Assembly (NCBI GenBank): GCA_026126215.1
Contig: JAHCJQ010000011.1
Span: 1 to 54,133 of the forward strand
Source of the DNA: Alphaproteobacteria bacterium
GTDB taxonomy: Bacteria; Pseudomonadota; Alphaproteobacteria; Ferrovibrionales; Ferrovibrionaceae
DNA length: 54,133 nucleotides
Reading direction: 5' to 3'
Made by a program: the position numbers and the translations under genes. Below are positions 9,328 to 19,005 of this stretch, one piece after another. The notes under the pieces are model-generated. The model did no database searches and was not told where the DNA came from. It saw only the letters and a program-made list of their open reading frames with translations. Numbering within the stretch: the stretch's first letter is position 1; the number at the start of each line of letters is the position of its first letter.

Positions 9328-10476
9328 ATGAGCGGCGGCGTGGGCGGGCGGCCGGCGACATGGCTGGCCCAGGCGTTGGGCTGGGTGGAGCCGCGCTTCG
9401 GCGAGGTCGTGCCGCCGCTCCATCTATCCACAACCTACGAGCGGTCGGAGGATCTGAGCTACCCCAAGGGCCGCATCTACGGCCGCGATCAGAATCCGAC
9501 CTACGATCAGGCGGAAGCGTTGCTGACCCGGCTGGAAGGGGGTCAGGCGGCACTGTTGTTTGCTTCCGGAATGGCGGCAGCCACCGCCTGTTTTCTTGCC
9601 TTGCGGCCGGGTGATCACGTGGTCGCGCCGAAGGTGATGTATTGGGCGCTTCGGAAGTGGCTGGAACAGGAGGCGCGCGCCTGGGGTCTCCGCGTCGATT
9701 TCTTCCGCAACGACAGTATCGAGGATCTGGCGCGGCTGGTGCGTCCCGGCGAGACCCGGCTGGTCTGGATCGAGACTCCGGCCAATCCCACCTGGCTGGT
9801 GACCGACATCGCGCGCGCGGCGGAAATCGCCCATGCCGCCGGCGCAAGGCTTGCCGTCGATTCGACGGTGGCGACGCCCATCCTCACGCGGCCGATCGAG
9901 CATGGCGCCGACCTCGTCATGCACGCGGCGACGAAGTATCTGAACGGACATTCCGATGTCCTGGCAGGCGCGCTGGTGACGGCGCGGATGGACGAGTTCT
10001 GGCAGCGGGTGCGCTCGGTACGGGCTTCGCTGGGCGCCGTGCTTAGCCCCTTCGAAGCCTGGCTGCTGCTGCGCGGCATGCGGACCTTGCATCTGCGAGT
10101 CCATGCGGCCTGTCGCAATGCCGAACGCATCGCGCTTGCGCTGCAGGACCATTCCAAGGTGCTCGCGGTCCACTATCCGGGACTGGGCAACGACCCCGGG
10201 CATGCGGTCGCGGCGCGGCAGATGCAGGGTGGCTTCGGCGGCATGCTTTCGGTGCGCGTCACGGGCGGGCAGGAGGGCGCGGTGCGCTTCGCCGCCGCGC
10301 TCAGACTGTTCAAGCGCGCCACTTCGCTCGGTGGCGTGGAGAGCCTGGTCGAGCACCGGGCATCAGTGGAGGGCGCAGGTAGTCCGGCACCATCGGACAT
10401 GCTGCGCCTCTCGGTTGGGGCGGAGGATGCCGACGATCTCATCGAGGACCTGATCCAGGCGCTCGGGCGTATCTGA
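9328..10476 (+). CDS. PLP-dependent cystathionine gamma-synthase/lyase family enzyme
   Basis: This 382-residue protein belongs to the trans-sulfuration (Cys/Met metabolism) PLP family. The PLP lysine is K203 in HAATKYLNGHSD; the phosphate-binding loop FASGMAA is near residues 78-84, and the ring-binding Asp is in VDSTVATP near 178. The usual YGGT loop is replaced by VMYWALRKW, which marks a divergent subgroup, so the reaction (gamma-replacement, or beta- or gamma-elimination) cannot be fixed. It sits between two glutathione transferase genes in one operon, suggesting a role in thiol or thioether metabolism. Confidence 0.9.
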   Translation: MSGGVGGRPATWLAQALGWVEPRFGEVVPPLHLSTTYERSEDLSYPKGRIYGRDQNPTYDQAEALLTRLEGGQAALLFASGMAAATACFLALRPGDHVVAPKVMYWALRKWLEQEARAWGLRVDFFRNDSIEDLARLVRPGETRLVWIETPANPTWLVTDIARAAEIAHAAGARLAVDSTVATPILTRPIEHGADLVMHAATKYLNGHSDVLAGALVTARMDEFWQRVRSVRASLGAVLSPFEAWLLLRGMRTLHLRVHAACRNAERIALALQDHSKVLAVHYPGLGNDPGHAVAARQMQGGFGGMLSVRVTGGQEGAVRFAAALRLFKRATSLGGVESLVEHRASVEGAGSPAPSDMLRLSVGAEDADDLIEDLIQALGRI

Positions 10477-10502
10477 CCAAACAGCACAAGGGGTTCGAAC
10501 GA

Positions 10503-11117
10503 ATGATCGATCTTTATACCTGGGGAACACCGAATGGCCGCAAGGTCTCCGTCGCGCTCGAGGAAATGGAGCTGAAGTACCAGGTCTTCCCTATCAACAT
10601 CACGAAGAACGAGCAGTTCGCGCCGGACTTTCTCAGGATCTCGCCGAACAACAAGATCCCGGCCATCGTCGACCACGACGCCCCCTGGGGAAAGCATGCG
10701 GTTTTCGAGTCCGGCGCCATCCTCATCTATCTGGCCGAGAAGACCGGACGCTTCATCCCGACCGATCCGAAAGGCCGTTACGACTGCCTGCAGTGGCTGA
10801 TGTGGCAGATGGGCGGTCTCGGCCCCATGGCCGGGCAGGCGCATCATTTCCGCCGTTTCGCTCCGGAGCAGATTCCTTATGCCGTGAAACGCTACACGGA
10901 CGAGACCCAGCGCCTCTATGCCGTCCTCGACCGGCGGTTGGCGGAAAGCGCCTTTATGGCCGGCCCCGACTACACCATTGCCGACATGGCGAGCTATCCC
11001 TGGATCGCGCGTCACGAATGGCAGGGCCAGCGGCTGGAAGACTACCCGAACGTCAAGCGCTGGTACGACGCCATCACTGCCCGGCCCGCGGTCATCAAGG
11101 GTTTCCAGGTGCCATGA
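10503..11117 (+). CDS. Second glutathione S-transferase family protein, Nu-class
   Basis: A 204-residue paralogue of the gene at 8607: same opening MIDLYTWGTPNGRKVSVALEE, NNKIPAIVDHD, ESGAILIYLAEK, WQMGGLGPMAGQAHHF and PWIARHEWQGQ segments. It is the normal length for YfcG-type proteins. It lies 26 bases after the PLP enzyme gene, and its stop overlaps the start of the YbaK-like gene by 4 bases. The two copies have diverged enough that the duplication is old. Confidence 0.93.
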   Translation: MIDLYTWGTPNGRKVSVALEEMELKYQVFPINITKNEQFAPDFLRISPNNKIPAIVDHDAPWGKHAVFESGAILIYLAEKTGRFIPTDPKGRYDCLQWLMWQMGGLGPMAGQAHHFRRFAPEQIPYAVKRYTDETQRLYAVLDRRLAESAFMAGPDYTIADMASYPWIARHEWQGQRLEDYPNVKRWYDAITARPAVIKGFQVP

Positions 11118-11608
11118 ACGGCGCGGCTCTGCTCGAGCGGGCGCCGGTCAGGCGGGTTCGGGAGGCGCTGGCGGCAGCCGGCGCCACCGGCGCGGTGCAG
11201 GTGCTGGCGGAGACCGCCCGCACGGCCGGTGACGCGGCGCGCGCCCTTGGCTGCGAGACCGGCGCCATCGTCAAGTCCCTGGTTTTCCGCGCCGGAGAGG
11301 AGGCGGTGATGGCGCTCCTGGCCGGTGACCGGCGCTGCGATGCGGCCAAGCTGCAAAAGGCGCTGGGAATCGCCATGCCGCCGGGCCGGGCGGACGCGGA
11401 TTTCGTGCAGCTCTGGACCGGCTATTCCATCGGCGGCGTGGCGCCGCTCGGCCATCTGCGACCGATACCGGTGGCCATCGATGCCAGTCTTGCCCGGTTC
11501 CCGAGGATCTTCGCGGCAGCCGGACATCCGCACTGTGTTTTTCCCACCGACTTCGCGGAGCTGCAGCGCCTCACCGGCGGGATTTCCGCAGATCTCGCGC
11601 AGGTGTGA
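11114..11608 (+). CDS. YbaK/EbsC-family aminoacyl-tRNA deacylase
   Basis: The 164-residue protein matches the YbaK/ProX editing domain: the lysine in the GAIVKSLVF segment (about residues 51-59), the DRRCDAAKL turn near 72, and the GGVAPLGH loop near 107-114. Such proteins remove wrongly attached Cys, Pro or Ala from tRNA. The start overlaps the preceding GST stop (ATGA). Placement in an operon with GST and sulfur-PLP genes agrees with a link to cysteine handling, but the exact tRNA substrate cannot be told. Confidence 0.9.
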   Translation: MNGAALLERAPVRRVREALAAAGATGAVQVLAETARTAGDAARALGCETGAIVKSLVFRAGEEAVMALLAGDRRCDAAKLQKALGIAMPPGRADADFVQLWTGYSIGGVAPLGHLRPIPVAIDASLARFPRIFAAAGHPHCVFPTDFAELQRLTGGISADLAQV

Positions 11609-11652
11609 TCTCCGCTTTCCTTCGCGCCCGATCGGGGCGAAGATCGGGCCAT

Positions 11653-11674
11653 GGTTAATGAGATTTCGTTAACC
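11653..11674. promoter_or_regulatory. GGTTAA/TTAACC dyad upstream of the small Sel1 gene
   Basis: GGTTAA (11653-11658) and TTAACC (11669-11674) are perfect 6-bp arms around a 10-base AT-rich spacer, in the 164-base gap before the Sel1 gene. It recalls the TTAA-spaced-TTAAC sites of the alphaproteobacterial regulator CtrA, but the spacing between TTAA halves is 10 instead of 7, so that identity is doubtful. Confidence 0.35.
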
Positions 11675-11772
11675 TATTTCCGGCATGAGTCGCCTTGGCG
11701 CTCTTGCCCACAGGGTCCCTGCGCCACCAGTTCCTTTGTCGCGTGCAAACAAGAACAAGGAGGGGCGTTGCC

Positions 11773-12030
11773 ATGTTGCAGGGTACGAAAAGCCTGTCTG
11801 GAAGTGCGGCGCGCGCGGCCGAGTTCGTCGCGCTCGGACTCGACTACTCGACCGGGCGGGGTGTTCCCGTCGACCTGGTCGAAGCCCATAAATGGCTCAA
11901 TCTGGCAGCCATGGACGGCAATGAGGAGGCGCGCCGGCTGCGCGCGGAAATTGCCCGGGACATGACCGCCGAGGAAATTGCCGATGCGCAGCGCCGCGCC
12001 CGCGAATGGCGGCAAGCGCAGATTCACTGA
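11773..12030 (+). CDS. Small Sel1-repeat protein
   Basis: An 85-residue protein. Residues ~17-52 form one Sel1-like repeat (ALGLDYSTGRGVPVDLVEAH, then KWLNLAAMDGNEEA), followed by a charged helix. AAGGAGG lies about 9 bases before the ATG. There is no signal peptide. Proteins with a single Sel1 repeat act as interaction scaffolds; nothing more specific can be said. Its stop overlaps the convergent aminotransferase gene by 7 bases. Confidence 0.8.
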   Translation: MLQGTKSLSGSAARAAEFVALGLDYSTGRGVPVDLVEAHKWLNLAAMDGNEEARRLRAEIARDMTAEEIADAQRRAREWRQAQIH

Positions 12031-13241
12031 GCCTCGCCCACCTTTGCGGCCGGTCGGGTCGAACCCGCCGCCAGTTCGGCGGCGAACGCGACGATCCGCC
12101 TCCCGGCTTCCCGCAGGCGTTCTTCCCCGGCAGTGAGCGATATGCGCAGATGACCGCGTGCGCTGGGGCCGAAGCCATCGCAGGGCAGCACGGCGACGCC
12201 AGTGCGCCGGAGCAGCGCGCGGGCGAACTCCTCTGACGTCAGACCACTCTCCCGAACATCGAGCAGCACGAACATGCCGCCCTCCGGCCGCCGGACCCGG
12301 CAACGCGGGGCACGTTCCAGTATTTCACACAACAGCGCCGCCCGCTCGCCATAGGTCCGTCGCATCGCCGCGACCTCGGGCAGGTCTGCCTTCAGGGCGG
12401 CGAGGGCGCCGTCCTGGATGAAGGGCGGTCCGCCATAGAGCATGCAGAGCAGCAGGTTGAAGAGGTGTGCCGCAAGTTCCGGCGGGCCGGCGATCCAGCC
12501 AAGGCGGAAGCCCGGCATGGCATGGGACTTCGACAGGCTGGACACGACGATGGTCCGTTCCTGCATTCCGGGCAGGCTCCAGGGACTGACATGCGGCCGC
12601 GCATGAGCCATGTCCTCGTAGACCTCGTCCGAGAGGAGCCATAGATCGTGCCGGCGGCAGAGACCGGCGATCGCCTCGACCTCCGCGCCGGTCATCACGG
12701 CGCCGGTCGGGTTGTGCGGCGAGTTGATCCAGAGGAGGCGTGTGCGCGGGGTGATGGCGCGCGCCATCGCGTCGATATCGGGATGAAAGCTCTTCTCCGG
12801 CCGAAGCGGCACGTTGATGAGACGCGCGCCGGCTGCGCCCGCCACGGCCTCGTAGGTGGCATACATCGGTTCCGGAACGATGACCTCGTCGCCGGGGCCG
12901 GCCAGGCAGTTCATCGCGCAGAAAAGGCCGGCCTGGGTTCCGGGGACCACGACCACGTTTTCCTCGCCGCAGGGCTGCCCGGTGCGGCGCGCCATGCGGG
13001 CGGCAATAGCCCGGCGCACTTCGGGATAGCCTGTGATCGGGGCATAGCCGGTGCGATGCCGGCGCAATGCATCGATGGTTGCGGCGATGACCGGTTCGGG
13101 CGGCGCCTGGTCGGGGTCGCCGACGGTGAGCAGGACAACATCCTGGCCATCCGCCGCCATTTGCATGGCCTCGAAATGCACCTTCCACGCACCGGCGCCG
13201 CGTCCGGCGATGCGCTGGGTGAGGGGGGAATAGGCTGGCAT
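12024..13241 (-). CDS. Class I/II PLP-dependent aminotransferase
   Basis: This 405-residue fold-type I aminotransferase resembles aspartate/aromatic aminotransferases. It shows TVGDPDQAPPEPV near residue 40, SPHNPTGAV near 180 (PLP ring contact), DEVYED near 210, the PLP lysine in SSLSKSHAMPGFRLGW near 245, and the carboxylate-binding arginine in GHLRIS near 375. The start was chosen at an ATG with GAGG five bases upstream. Amino-donor specificity cannot be read. It is divergent from the histidine kinase gene. Confidence 0.92.
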   Translation of the reverse strand: MPAYSPLTQRIAGRGAGAWKVHFEAMQMAADGQDVVLLTVGDPDQAPPEPVIAATIDALRRHRTGYAPITGYPEVRRAIAARMARRTGQPCGEENVVVVPGTQAGLFCAMNCLAGPGDEVIVPEPMYATYEAVAGAAGARLINVPLRPEKSFHPDIDAMARAITPRTRLLWINSPHNPTGAVMTGAEVEAIAGLCRRHDLWLLSDEVYEDMAHARPHVSPWSLPGMQERTIVVSSLSKSHAMPGFRLGWIAGPPELAAHLFNLLLCMLYGGPPFIQDGALAALKADLPEVAAMRRTYGERAALLCEILERAPRCRVRRPEGGMFVLLDVRESGLTSEEFARALLRRTGVAVLPCDGFGPSARGHLRISLTAGEERLREAGRRIVAFAAELAAGSTRPAAKVGEAQ

Positions 13242-13324
13242 GGATCCTCGCTTGGGGGCTTGGCGAGAGGGATAGCACCGGGTGCGCCATATTGCCACAG
13301 AGGGCGCTTGTCGCGTGGTTCGCG

Positions 13325-13355
13325 TTGACGGGTTATTAGTCTATCTATTAGATTC
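13325..13355 (+). promoter_or_regulatory. Candidate sigma-70 promoter for the histidine kinase
   Basis: TTGACG (13325-13330) is followed 18 bases later by TAGATT, in an AT-rich island in the 239-base gap between aminotransferase and kinase. The island also contains TTAG...CTAA arms. A start near 13361 would give a leader of about 120 bases to the preferred GTG. Confidence 0.4.
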
Positions 13356-13480
13356 TAACATAAATGGGATGCCCGACGGTTCGTCCTTCTGCCGATGGGG
13401 CCAAGTCGCGCGCGATAACCGGCATCGCCCGCATCCAAGAATCCGGCAGTACCTGGTTGGAATCGGGCAAGGAACCGACG

Positions 13481-15211
13481 GTGATCCCGGATAGCAGCAT
13501 TTCCAGACTGGAGAGAACCGCCGATCCGGCGCAGGCGAGCCTCTATGGTGCCGCCGCGCTGATGATCGTGGGCAGCCTCTACGGACTTCTCGTCGCCGGG
13601 TCGCGCGGCCTGCTGACGCCCTTCGAGTGGGCCAGCCTGCCGCCGGTCATCGCGGTCGGGATCGTCGTCATTTACGTCCTGCGCCGGCATGGCGCCCCGA
13701 TGATCCGGCGCCTCGGCCTCGTCACTTCGCTGGTTCTTGGCCTGTACGTGATCGGCAACGTGGCGAATGCGGTGTTTTTCTCCGACGATCTGTTCAAGCT
13801 CTATCTGCACAGCGTGTGGGTCTTGCCGCTGCTGCTCCTGGTCCATGCGGTCAATCGCAGGCGGATCGCACTTGTCCTTTCCGTTGCCCTGACCCTGGCG
13901 GTTTCCGCGGTCATTGCTGCCGCCATCGCCAGCGGCCGGGCGGGCGGCATGCCGCCGTCCTATCTCGACTCCCTCGTCACGATGCTGCTGGCATTGCTGA
14001 TGACGCTGGTCCTGCTCTTCCGTATCTCCTCGTGGCTCGAAGGGATCGCGGCGGAGAAATTGCGCGCGCGAATGCTGGCCGCCCGGTCGGTCGAACTCGA
14101 CGACCTGGCGCGGCGCCTCATGGCGAGCGAGGAACGCAGCCGCACCATACTCGAACAGTCTCCCGATGTAATTTGCAATATCGACGCCGAGGGCCGCTTC
14201 CTCATGGTCTCCTCGCGGGTGCGCCAACTCTTCGGGATGGAGCCCGAGGCACTGGCAGGCACGACGTTCACCGACATCGTCCACCCTGACGACCGCGCCT
14301 TTGCGCAGGCGCGTCTCGATGCGGTGCTGGCCGGAATGCCGACCGCCAATCTGGAACTGCGCATCCTCCGGCCGGATGGTGCGACGGTGCCGACTGTCTG
14401 GTCAGCCGTCTGGTCGGAGCAGTCCAACTCGGTCTTCGCCGTGGCGCGCGATCTCGCGGAGCGGATCGCCGCCGAGGAACGCGCGCATCGTTCCGAACGG
14501 TTGATCGCCCTCGGGCAGCTCACCGGTGGCCTGGCACACGATTTCAATAACCTGCTGACGGTGATTCTCGGCAATGCCGAAATGATCCTGGAGCGGGCGG
14601 GAAACGATGCGCGGCTCGCGGCGATGGCCGAACTGATCCGCACCTCGGCAAGGCATGGCGCGAACCTGACCAACCGGCTGCTTGCCTTCTCGCGTCGCCA
14701 GAACCTGGTGCCTGAGACCGTTTATCTCAGCCGGCTGGTGGACGGTCTTTTCGACGTTCTGCGCAACACGATGGGGGACACGGTGGAAATCTCATGTCTC
14801 CATCAGCCAGATCAGTGGCCGGTCCGTGTCGACCCGGTGCAGCTCGAGGCGGCGATCATCAATCTGTGCGTCAATGCCCGAGATGCCATGCCGGATGGCG
14901 GCCGGCTGACCATAGAGACCGGCAATGCGTGGTCAGACGGGAACAGTACCTGGACGAAGGACGGCAAGGCGCCTGACGACTATGTCGCTCTAAGCCTGAC
15001 GGATACCGGCATCGGCATGCCGCCGGAGGTCCTCGCCCGGGCCTTCGAGCCGTTCTTCACCACCAAGGAGGTTGGCAAGGGTACCGGCCTCGGACTGAGC
15101 ATGGTCTACGGTTTCGTCCGCCAGTCCGGAGGCCATGTCCAGATGGAGTCCGAGTCGGGACACGGCACCCGGGTAACGCTATTCCTGCCACGGGATCCGC
15201 CGCTTCCCTGA
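13481..15211 (+). CDS. Membrane sensor histidine kinase with PAS domain, orphan
   Basis: A GTG start with AAGGA 7-8 bases upstream gives 576 residues; an ATG at 13364 would add 39 polar residues with no visible ribosome site. Six hydrophobic segments fill residues ~20-190. A PAS domain follows (~205-320, [19 protein letters not shown]). The phospho-acceptor is H353 in [10 protein letters not shown], and the HATPase domain has the N box [25 protein letters not shown] and [11 protein letters not shown]. There is no attached receiver domain and no response-regulator gene nearby, so its partner lies elsewhere. The membrane part resembles no sensor that I can name. Confidence 0.92.
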   Translation: MIPDSSISRLERTADPAQASLYGAAALMIVGSLYGLLVAGSRGLLTPFEWASLPPVIAVGIVVIYVLRRHGAPMIRRLGLVTSLVLGLYVIGNVANAVFFSDDLFKLYLHSVWVLPLLLLVHAVNRRRIALVLSVALTLAVSAVIAAAIASGRAGGMPPSYLDSLVTMLLALLMTLVLLFRISSWLEGIAAEKLRARMLAARSVELDDLARRLMASEERSRTILEQSPDVICNIDAEGRFLMVSSRVRQLFGMEPEALAGTTFTDIVHPDDRAFAQARLDAVLAGMPTANLELRILRPDGATVPTVWSAVWSEQSNSVFAVARDLAERIAAEERAHRSERLIALGQLTGGLAHDFNNLLTVILGNAEMILERAGNDARLAAMAELIRTSARHGANLTNRLLAFSRRQNLVPETVYLSRLVDGLFDVLRNTMGDTVEISCLHQPDQWPVRVDPVQLEAAIINLCVNARDAMPDGGRLTIETGNAWSDGNSTWTKDGKAPDDYVALSLTDTGIGMPPEVLARAFEPFFTTKEVGKGTGLGLSMVYGFVRQSGGHVQMESESGHGTRVTLFLPRDPPLP

Positions 15212-15251
15212 GGCCTTCTGCCCGGACTGCCCAAGTCAGCCTGGGGAAAGC

Positions 15252-16232
15252 CTAACGCAGGTGGCAGGCGGCCCAGTGCCCGGGTGCGACTTCCCGCAGC
15301 TCCGGCGTGCGTGTCTTGCAATCCGCCACTGCATAGGGGCAGCGAGTGTGGAAGTGGCAGCCCGGCGGCGGCGAGATCGGGCTGGGAACATCTCCGGTCA
15401 GGACCTGGCGACCGCTGCGGTCGAGTGTCGGATCTGCCCTCGGCACCGCGGACAGGAGCGCCTCGGTGTAGGGGTGTTTCGGATTGACGAACAGTTCGAC
15501 ACGGTCCGCCAGCTCGACGATCCGGCCGAGATACATGACCGCGACACGATGGCTGATATGTTCGACGACGGACAGATCGTGTGCAATGAACAGGTAGGAG
15601 AGCCCCAGTTCGTCCTGCAGATCCATGAGCAGGTTGATGACCTGGGCCTGGATCGAGACATCGAGGGCCGACACCGGTTCGTCGGCGATGATGACCTTCG
15701 GATCGAGGGAGAGCGCGCGGGCGATACCGATGCGCTGGCGCTGGCCACCGGAAAACTCGTGCGGATACTTCCGCATCTGGTCCGGGCGAAGGCCGACGCG
15801 GCGGAAGAGTTCCGCCACCCGGTCCTCGCGCTCCTGGCCCGACGCGATGCCATGCACCAAAAGCGGCTCGCCGACGATCTCGCCGGCGGTCATGCGCGGA
15901 TTGAGCGATGCATACGGGTCCTGGAAAATGATCTGCATCTCCAGGCGGTAGGGGCGCATCTCGCGCCGGTTGAGCGGCGCGATATCGACGCCGTTCACGC
16001 GGATCTCCCCGGCGGTCGGTTCGATCAGCTTCAGCACCGTGCGGCCGACCGTGGACTTCCCGCAGCCCGACTCGCCCACCATGCCGAGCGTTTCGGCCTT
16101 GCCGAGATTGAACGACACGCCGTCCACCGCATAGACGAGGTCGCCGCCACGCGCGAACATGCCGGACTTGAGCGGAAAATGCTTCTTGAGGTTCTTGACC
16201 TCGAGCAGCGGGGAAGGTGCTTGGGCGGTCAT
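15252..16232 (-). CDS. Peptide-type ABC transporter ATPase, DppF/OppF family
   Basis: This 326-residue ATPase energises the importer encoded on both sides of 17.3 kb. Walker A is GESGCGKST, the Q-loop region [13 protein letters not shown], the signature FSGGQRQR, and Walker [12 protein letters not shown]. The C-terminal oligopeptide-transporter extension has the cysteine set [14 protein letters not shown] that binds an iron-sulfur cluster in DppD/F-type proteins. The ATG at 16232 overlaps the DppD stop (ATGA), so it is preferred over one five codons upstream. It is convergent with the kinase gene. Confidence 0.94.
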   Translation of the reverse strand: MTAQAPSPLLEVKNLKKHFPLKSGMFARGGDLVYAVDGVSFNLGKAETLGMVGESGCGKSTVGRTVLKLIEPTAGEIRVNGVDIAPLNRREMRPYRLEMQIIFQDPYASLNPRMTAGEIVGEPLLVHGIASGQEREDRVAELFRRVGLRPDQMRKYPHEFSGGQRQRIGIARALSLDPKVIIADEPVSALDVSIQAQVINLLMDLQDELGLSYLFIAHDLSVVEHISHRVAVMYLGRIVELADRVELFVNPKHPYTEALLSAVPRADPTLDRSGRQVLTGDVPSPISPPPGCHFHTRCPYAVADCKTRTPELREVAPGHWAACHLR

Positions 16233-17257
16233 TGGCGATTCCAGCATGCGGCAAGATGGCCAGGCCGTTTTTCTTCCACAGGCGGAGCCTGGCCCAGGCA
16301 GGGATCGGTGGCATCCGGGCAGCGGGGCGCGAAGGCGCAGCCTGCCGGCAGTTCGCTCAGCGCCGGCACCATGCCGTCGATCGTATGCAGCCGCTCGCGG
16401 TTGCGGATGCGTCCGGGATCGAGCTGCGGTATGGCCCGCAGCAGGCCTTCCGTATAAGGGTGCCGCGGCGACTTGAAGAGGTCGACGACCGCGGCCTCTT
16501 CGACCTTGCGTCCGGCATACATCACGACCACCCGGCGCGCCATCTCCGCGATGACCCCAAGATCGTGCGTGATCATGATGATGGCGGTGCCGAGGATCCG
16601 CTGCAGCTCGCGCATGAGCTCGAGGATCTGCGCCTGGATCGTCACGTCGAGCGCGGTGGTCGGTTCGTCGGCGATCAGGACCTTCGGGTTGCAGGCCAGC
16701 GCCATTGCGATCATGGCCCGCTGGCGCATGCCGCCCGAAAGCTGGTGCGGGTAAGCATCCACCCGGCGCGCCGCCTCAGGGATACGGACGAGGTCGAGCA
16801 TTTCGATGGCGCGCTTGCGGGCCTTCTCCTGGCTGACGCCTTCATGCAGCGTGACCGATTCGACGATCTGCTGGCCGATGGTCAGGACGGGGTTGAGCGC
16901 CGTCATCGGCTCCTGGAAGATCATCGAGATTTCCTTGCCGCGGATCCGGCGCATCTCCGCATCGCTGGCGCGCAGCAGGTCGCGCCCCTCGTAACTCACG
17001 CTGCCGCCCGCCACCATGCCGGAGCGCGCCGGTATCAGCCGAAGGACGGAGAGCGACGTCACGCTCTTGCCGCAGCCGGACTCCCCGACAAGGCCGAGCG
17101 TCTCCCCGCGGCGCAGCTCGAACGAGAGGCCGTCCACGGCGGTCACGGTGCCGCTTCGTGTGAAGAAGACTGTCTTGAGATTGTCCACGCTCAGGACCAC
17201 AGGTGATTCTGTACCGTGTCCGGCCCGGTTTTCTCCGGTTTCTCCTTGCTTCTGCAC
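16229..17257 (-). CDS. Peptide-type ABC transporter ATPase, DppD/OppD family
   Basis: A 342-residue ATPase, first gene of the leftward arm. It has Walker [10 protein letters not shown], the Q-loop [12 protein letters not shown], the signature LSGGMRQR, Walker [12 protein letters not shown], and a cysteine-containing C-terminal extension ([14 protein letters not shown]). The start is uncertain: a GTG at 17257 gives the normal family length, while an upstream extension is possible and a GTG further in would remove about 20 residues. Divergent from its own binding protein and permeases. Confidence 0.9.
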   Translation of the reverse strand: MQKQGETGENRAGHGTESPVVLSVDNLKTVFFTRSGTVTAVDGLSFELRRGETLGLVGESGCGKSVTSLSVLRLIPARSGMVAGGSVSYEGRDLLRASDAEMRRIRGKEISMIFQEPMTALNPVLTIGQQIVESVTLHEGVSQEKARKRAIEMLDLVRIPEAARRVDAYPHQLSGGMRQRAMIAMALACNPKVLIADEPTTALDVTIQAQILELMRELQRILGTAIIMITHDLGVIAEMARRVVVMYAGRKVEEAAVVDLFKSPRHPYTEGLLRAIPQLDPGRIRNRERLHTIDGMVPALSELPAGCAFAPRCPDATDPCLGQAPPVEEKRPGHLAACWNRQ

Positions 17258-17312
17258 GTGTGAGCCGACGATGGGACTGCTCCTTTTCGCTAGGGTCACT
17301 TTCAATCTGCAT

Positions 17313-17321
17313 TGATATAAT
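17313..17321 (+). promoter_or_regulatory. Extended -10 promoter of the ABC binding-protein operon
   Basis: TGATATAAT is a perfect extended -10 (TGnTATAAT). Transcription would begin near 17328 and give a leader of ~94 bases. No good -35 is seen, as is usual for extended -10 promoters. The same TGATAYAATTT core appears before 32940 and, less exactly, before 23097 and 39236. Confidence 0.5.
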
Positions 17322-17421
17322 TTAGTCAGATTGACACACAGAGAATGATGTAGCAAGGTCATAAGCGTCGGGGCGCGGCGTGCGCGGCTTCGGCCTTGCT
17401 CGATCCGGGAGGAAATCACCG

Positions 17422-18978
17422 ATGAAACAACGATCCAGGTTGCGTTCGATGCTGCTCGCCTCGGCGCTTGTGACCGCTACCGGCATCGGGTTCTCGTTTC
17501 CTGTCGAGGCCGAGCCCAAGGGAACACTGACCATCGCCCAGTCGCTGCTGCGCCAGCAGTTCGACCCAACGCTGATGGTAGCGACGACCGATTTCACGAC
17601 CTACGACATTCTTTTCGATGGGCTGCTCAACCTGGGTCCGAAAGGCAAGGAGGCGGCGCTGGCGGAAAGCTGGACGGTCAGCGCGGATGGCAAGCAGATC
17701 GATTTCAAGCTGCGCCGTGGCGTGAAGTTTCACAATGGCGACCCGCTGACGGCCGAGGACGTCAAGTTCACCTATGAAAAGCTTCTGGAGAAGGACAACA
17801 CGCACTCCTACCGGGCGGCCTTCGTCGAACTGCTCGAGCGGGTGGATGTTGTGGCTCCGGACCATGCCCGCTTCATCCTCAAGGGACCCTGGCCTGCTTT
17901 CTTTACCTCCGCGCGCTATCCGCTGACCGGCATCGTGCCGAAGGCCTACTATGAAAAGGTTGGTCCGAAGGGCTTCCAGCAGAATCCCGTGGGCACCGGT
18001 CCGTTCAAGCTCGCGGAGACCAAGGCCGGCGAGTGGAACAAGTTCGAAGCCAATGCCGATTACTGGGGCGGTGCGCCGAAGATCAAGACGGTGGTCGCGC
18101 AGCTCGTGAAGGAGCCGTTCACGCGCTATGCCATGCTGGAGCGCGGCGAGGCGGACATCATCGTCGGCCTGACCGGACCGTTGCTCGAGCGGGTGCGCAC
18201 GAATCCGAAAGTGAAGATTTATTCCTCGAACTACAGCGGTACTTCCGGCCTCTATTTCAGTCGCAAGGAATTCCCGGAATCGGCTGACAAGCGCGTCCGG
18301 CTGGCGATCGCGCATGCGATCAACCGTGAGGAAATAGCCAAGAACGTACTGGGCGGCGTCTGCGAAGTGGCGTCGAGCATCTTCACGCCGGCGACCTTCG
18401 GACATCTGCCTGGCCTTGAGCCGATCAAGTACGATCCGGCAAAGGCGAAGGCGCTGCTCAGCGAGGCAGGGCTGAAGCCCGGCCATAAGGTGACTTTTTC
18501 GCTGCATACGGAGTCTTTCGGTTCCCTGCCGAACGCGCCGCAGGTGCTGGAAGCCATTGCCGGCAATCTGGAAGCGATCGGGCTCACGCTGGAGCGCAAG
18601 CCCTTGGATACCGGGGCATGGCTCGCCATGATGCGGGGTGGCAAGCAGCCGGGGATCTATTACGGTCCGTCTTCCCTGCCGGACGATGGCGGCGAGACCA
18701 TCAATGGCTGGTTCGCCTCATGGTCCGTCTGGTCGGCGGGCAACGTCAATGTGCCCGAGTACGACAATATCTTCCGACAGCAGCTCCAGATTTCCGATTT
18801 GAAGGAGCGAGAGAAACTCCTGCATCAGTTCGCGAAGATGGAGCATGAGAAGCTCGAGGGCATTCCGCTTTTCTGGTGCCATACGCCGTTCGCCGTCTCG
18901 ACCCGGGTAACGAAGTGGAATCCCGGCGTGTCGAGCGGCTATCACCTCAATCTCGACGACATGGAGCTGGCCAACTGA
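17422..18978 (+). CDS. ABC transporter substrate-binding protein, family 5 (peptide/nickel type)
   Basis: A 518-residue periplasmic binding protein. The N-terminus is a Sec signal ([20 protein letters not shown], cleavage near residue 32). Family 5 traits are [20 protein letters not shown] near 90, [19 protein letters not shown] near 108-126, and [10 protein letters not shown] near 190. GGGAGG stands before the ATG. It heads an operon with both permeases, then an acyl-CoA ligase and a flavin reductase. The ligase neighbour suggests that the solute is a carboxylic acid rather than a peptide; this is inference. Confidence 0.93.
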   Translation: MKQRSRLRSMLLASALVTATGIGFSFPVEAEPKGTLTIAQSLLRQQFDPTLMVATTDFTTYDILFDGLLNLGPKGKEAALAESWTVSADGKQIDFKLRRGVKFHNGDPLTAEDVKFTYEKLLEKDNTHSYRAAFVELLERVDVVAPDHARFILKGPWPAFFTSARYPLTGIVPKAYYEKVGPKGFQQNPVGTGPFKLAETKAGEWNKFEANADYWGGAPKIKTVVAQLVKEPFTRYAMLERGEADIIVGLTGPLLERVRTNPKVKIYSSNYSGTSGLYFSRKEFPESADKRVRLAIAHAINREEIAKNVLGGVCEVASSIFTPATFGHLPGLEPIKYDPAKAKALLSEAGLKPGHKVTFSLHTESFGSLPNAPQVLEAIAGNLEAIGLTLERKPLDTGAWLAMMRGGKQPGIYYGPSSLPDDGGETINGWFASWSVWSAGNVNVPEYDNIFRQQLQISDLKEREKLLHQFAKMEHEKLEGIPLFWCHTPFAVSTRVTKWNPGVSSGYHLNLDDMELAN

Positions 18979-19005
18979 CGCCCGAAGGAAAGGCAGTAGA
19001 ACAAA

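Noticed and set aside
15212..15251. Possible bidirectional terminator between the kinase and DppF genes
   Set aside because: AGGC...GCCT arms are interrupted by several mismatches and have no T-run; too weak to report as a feature.
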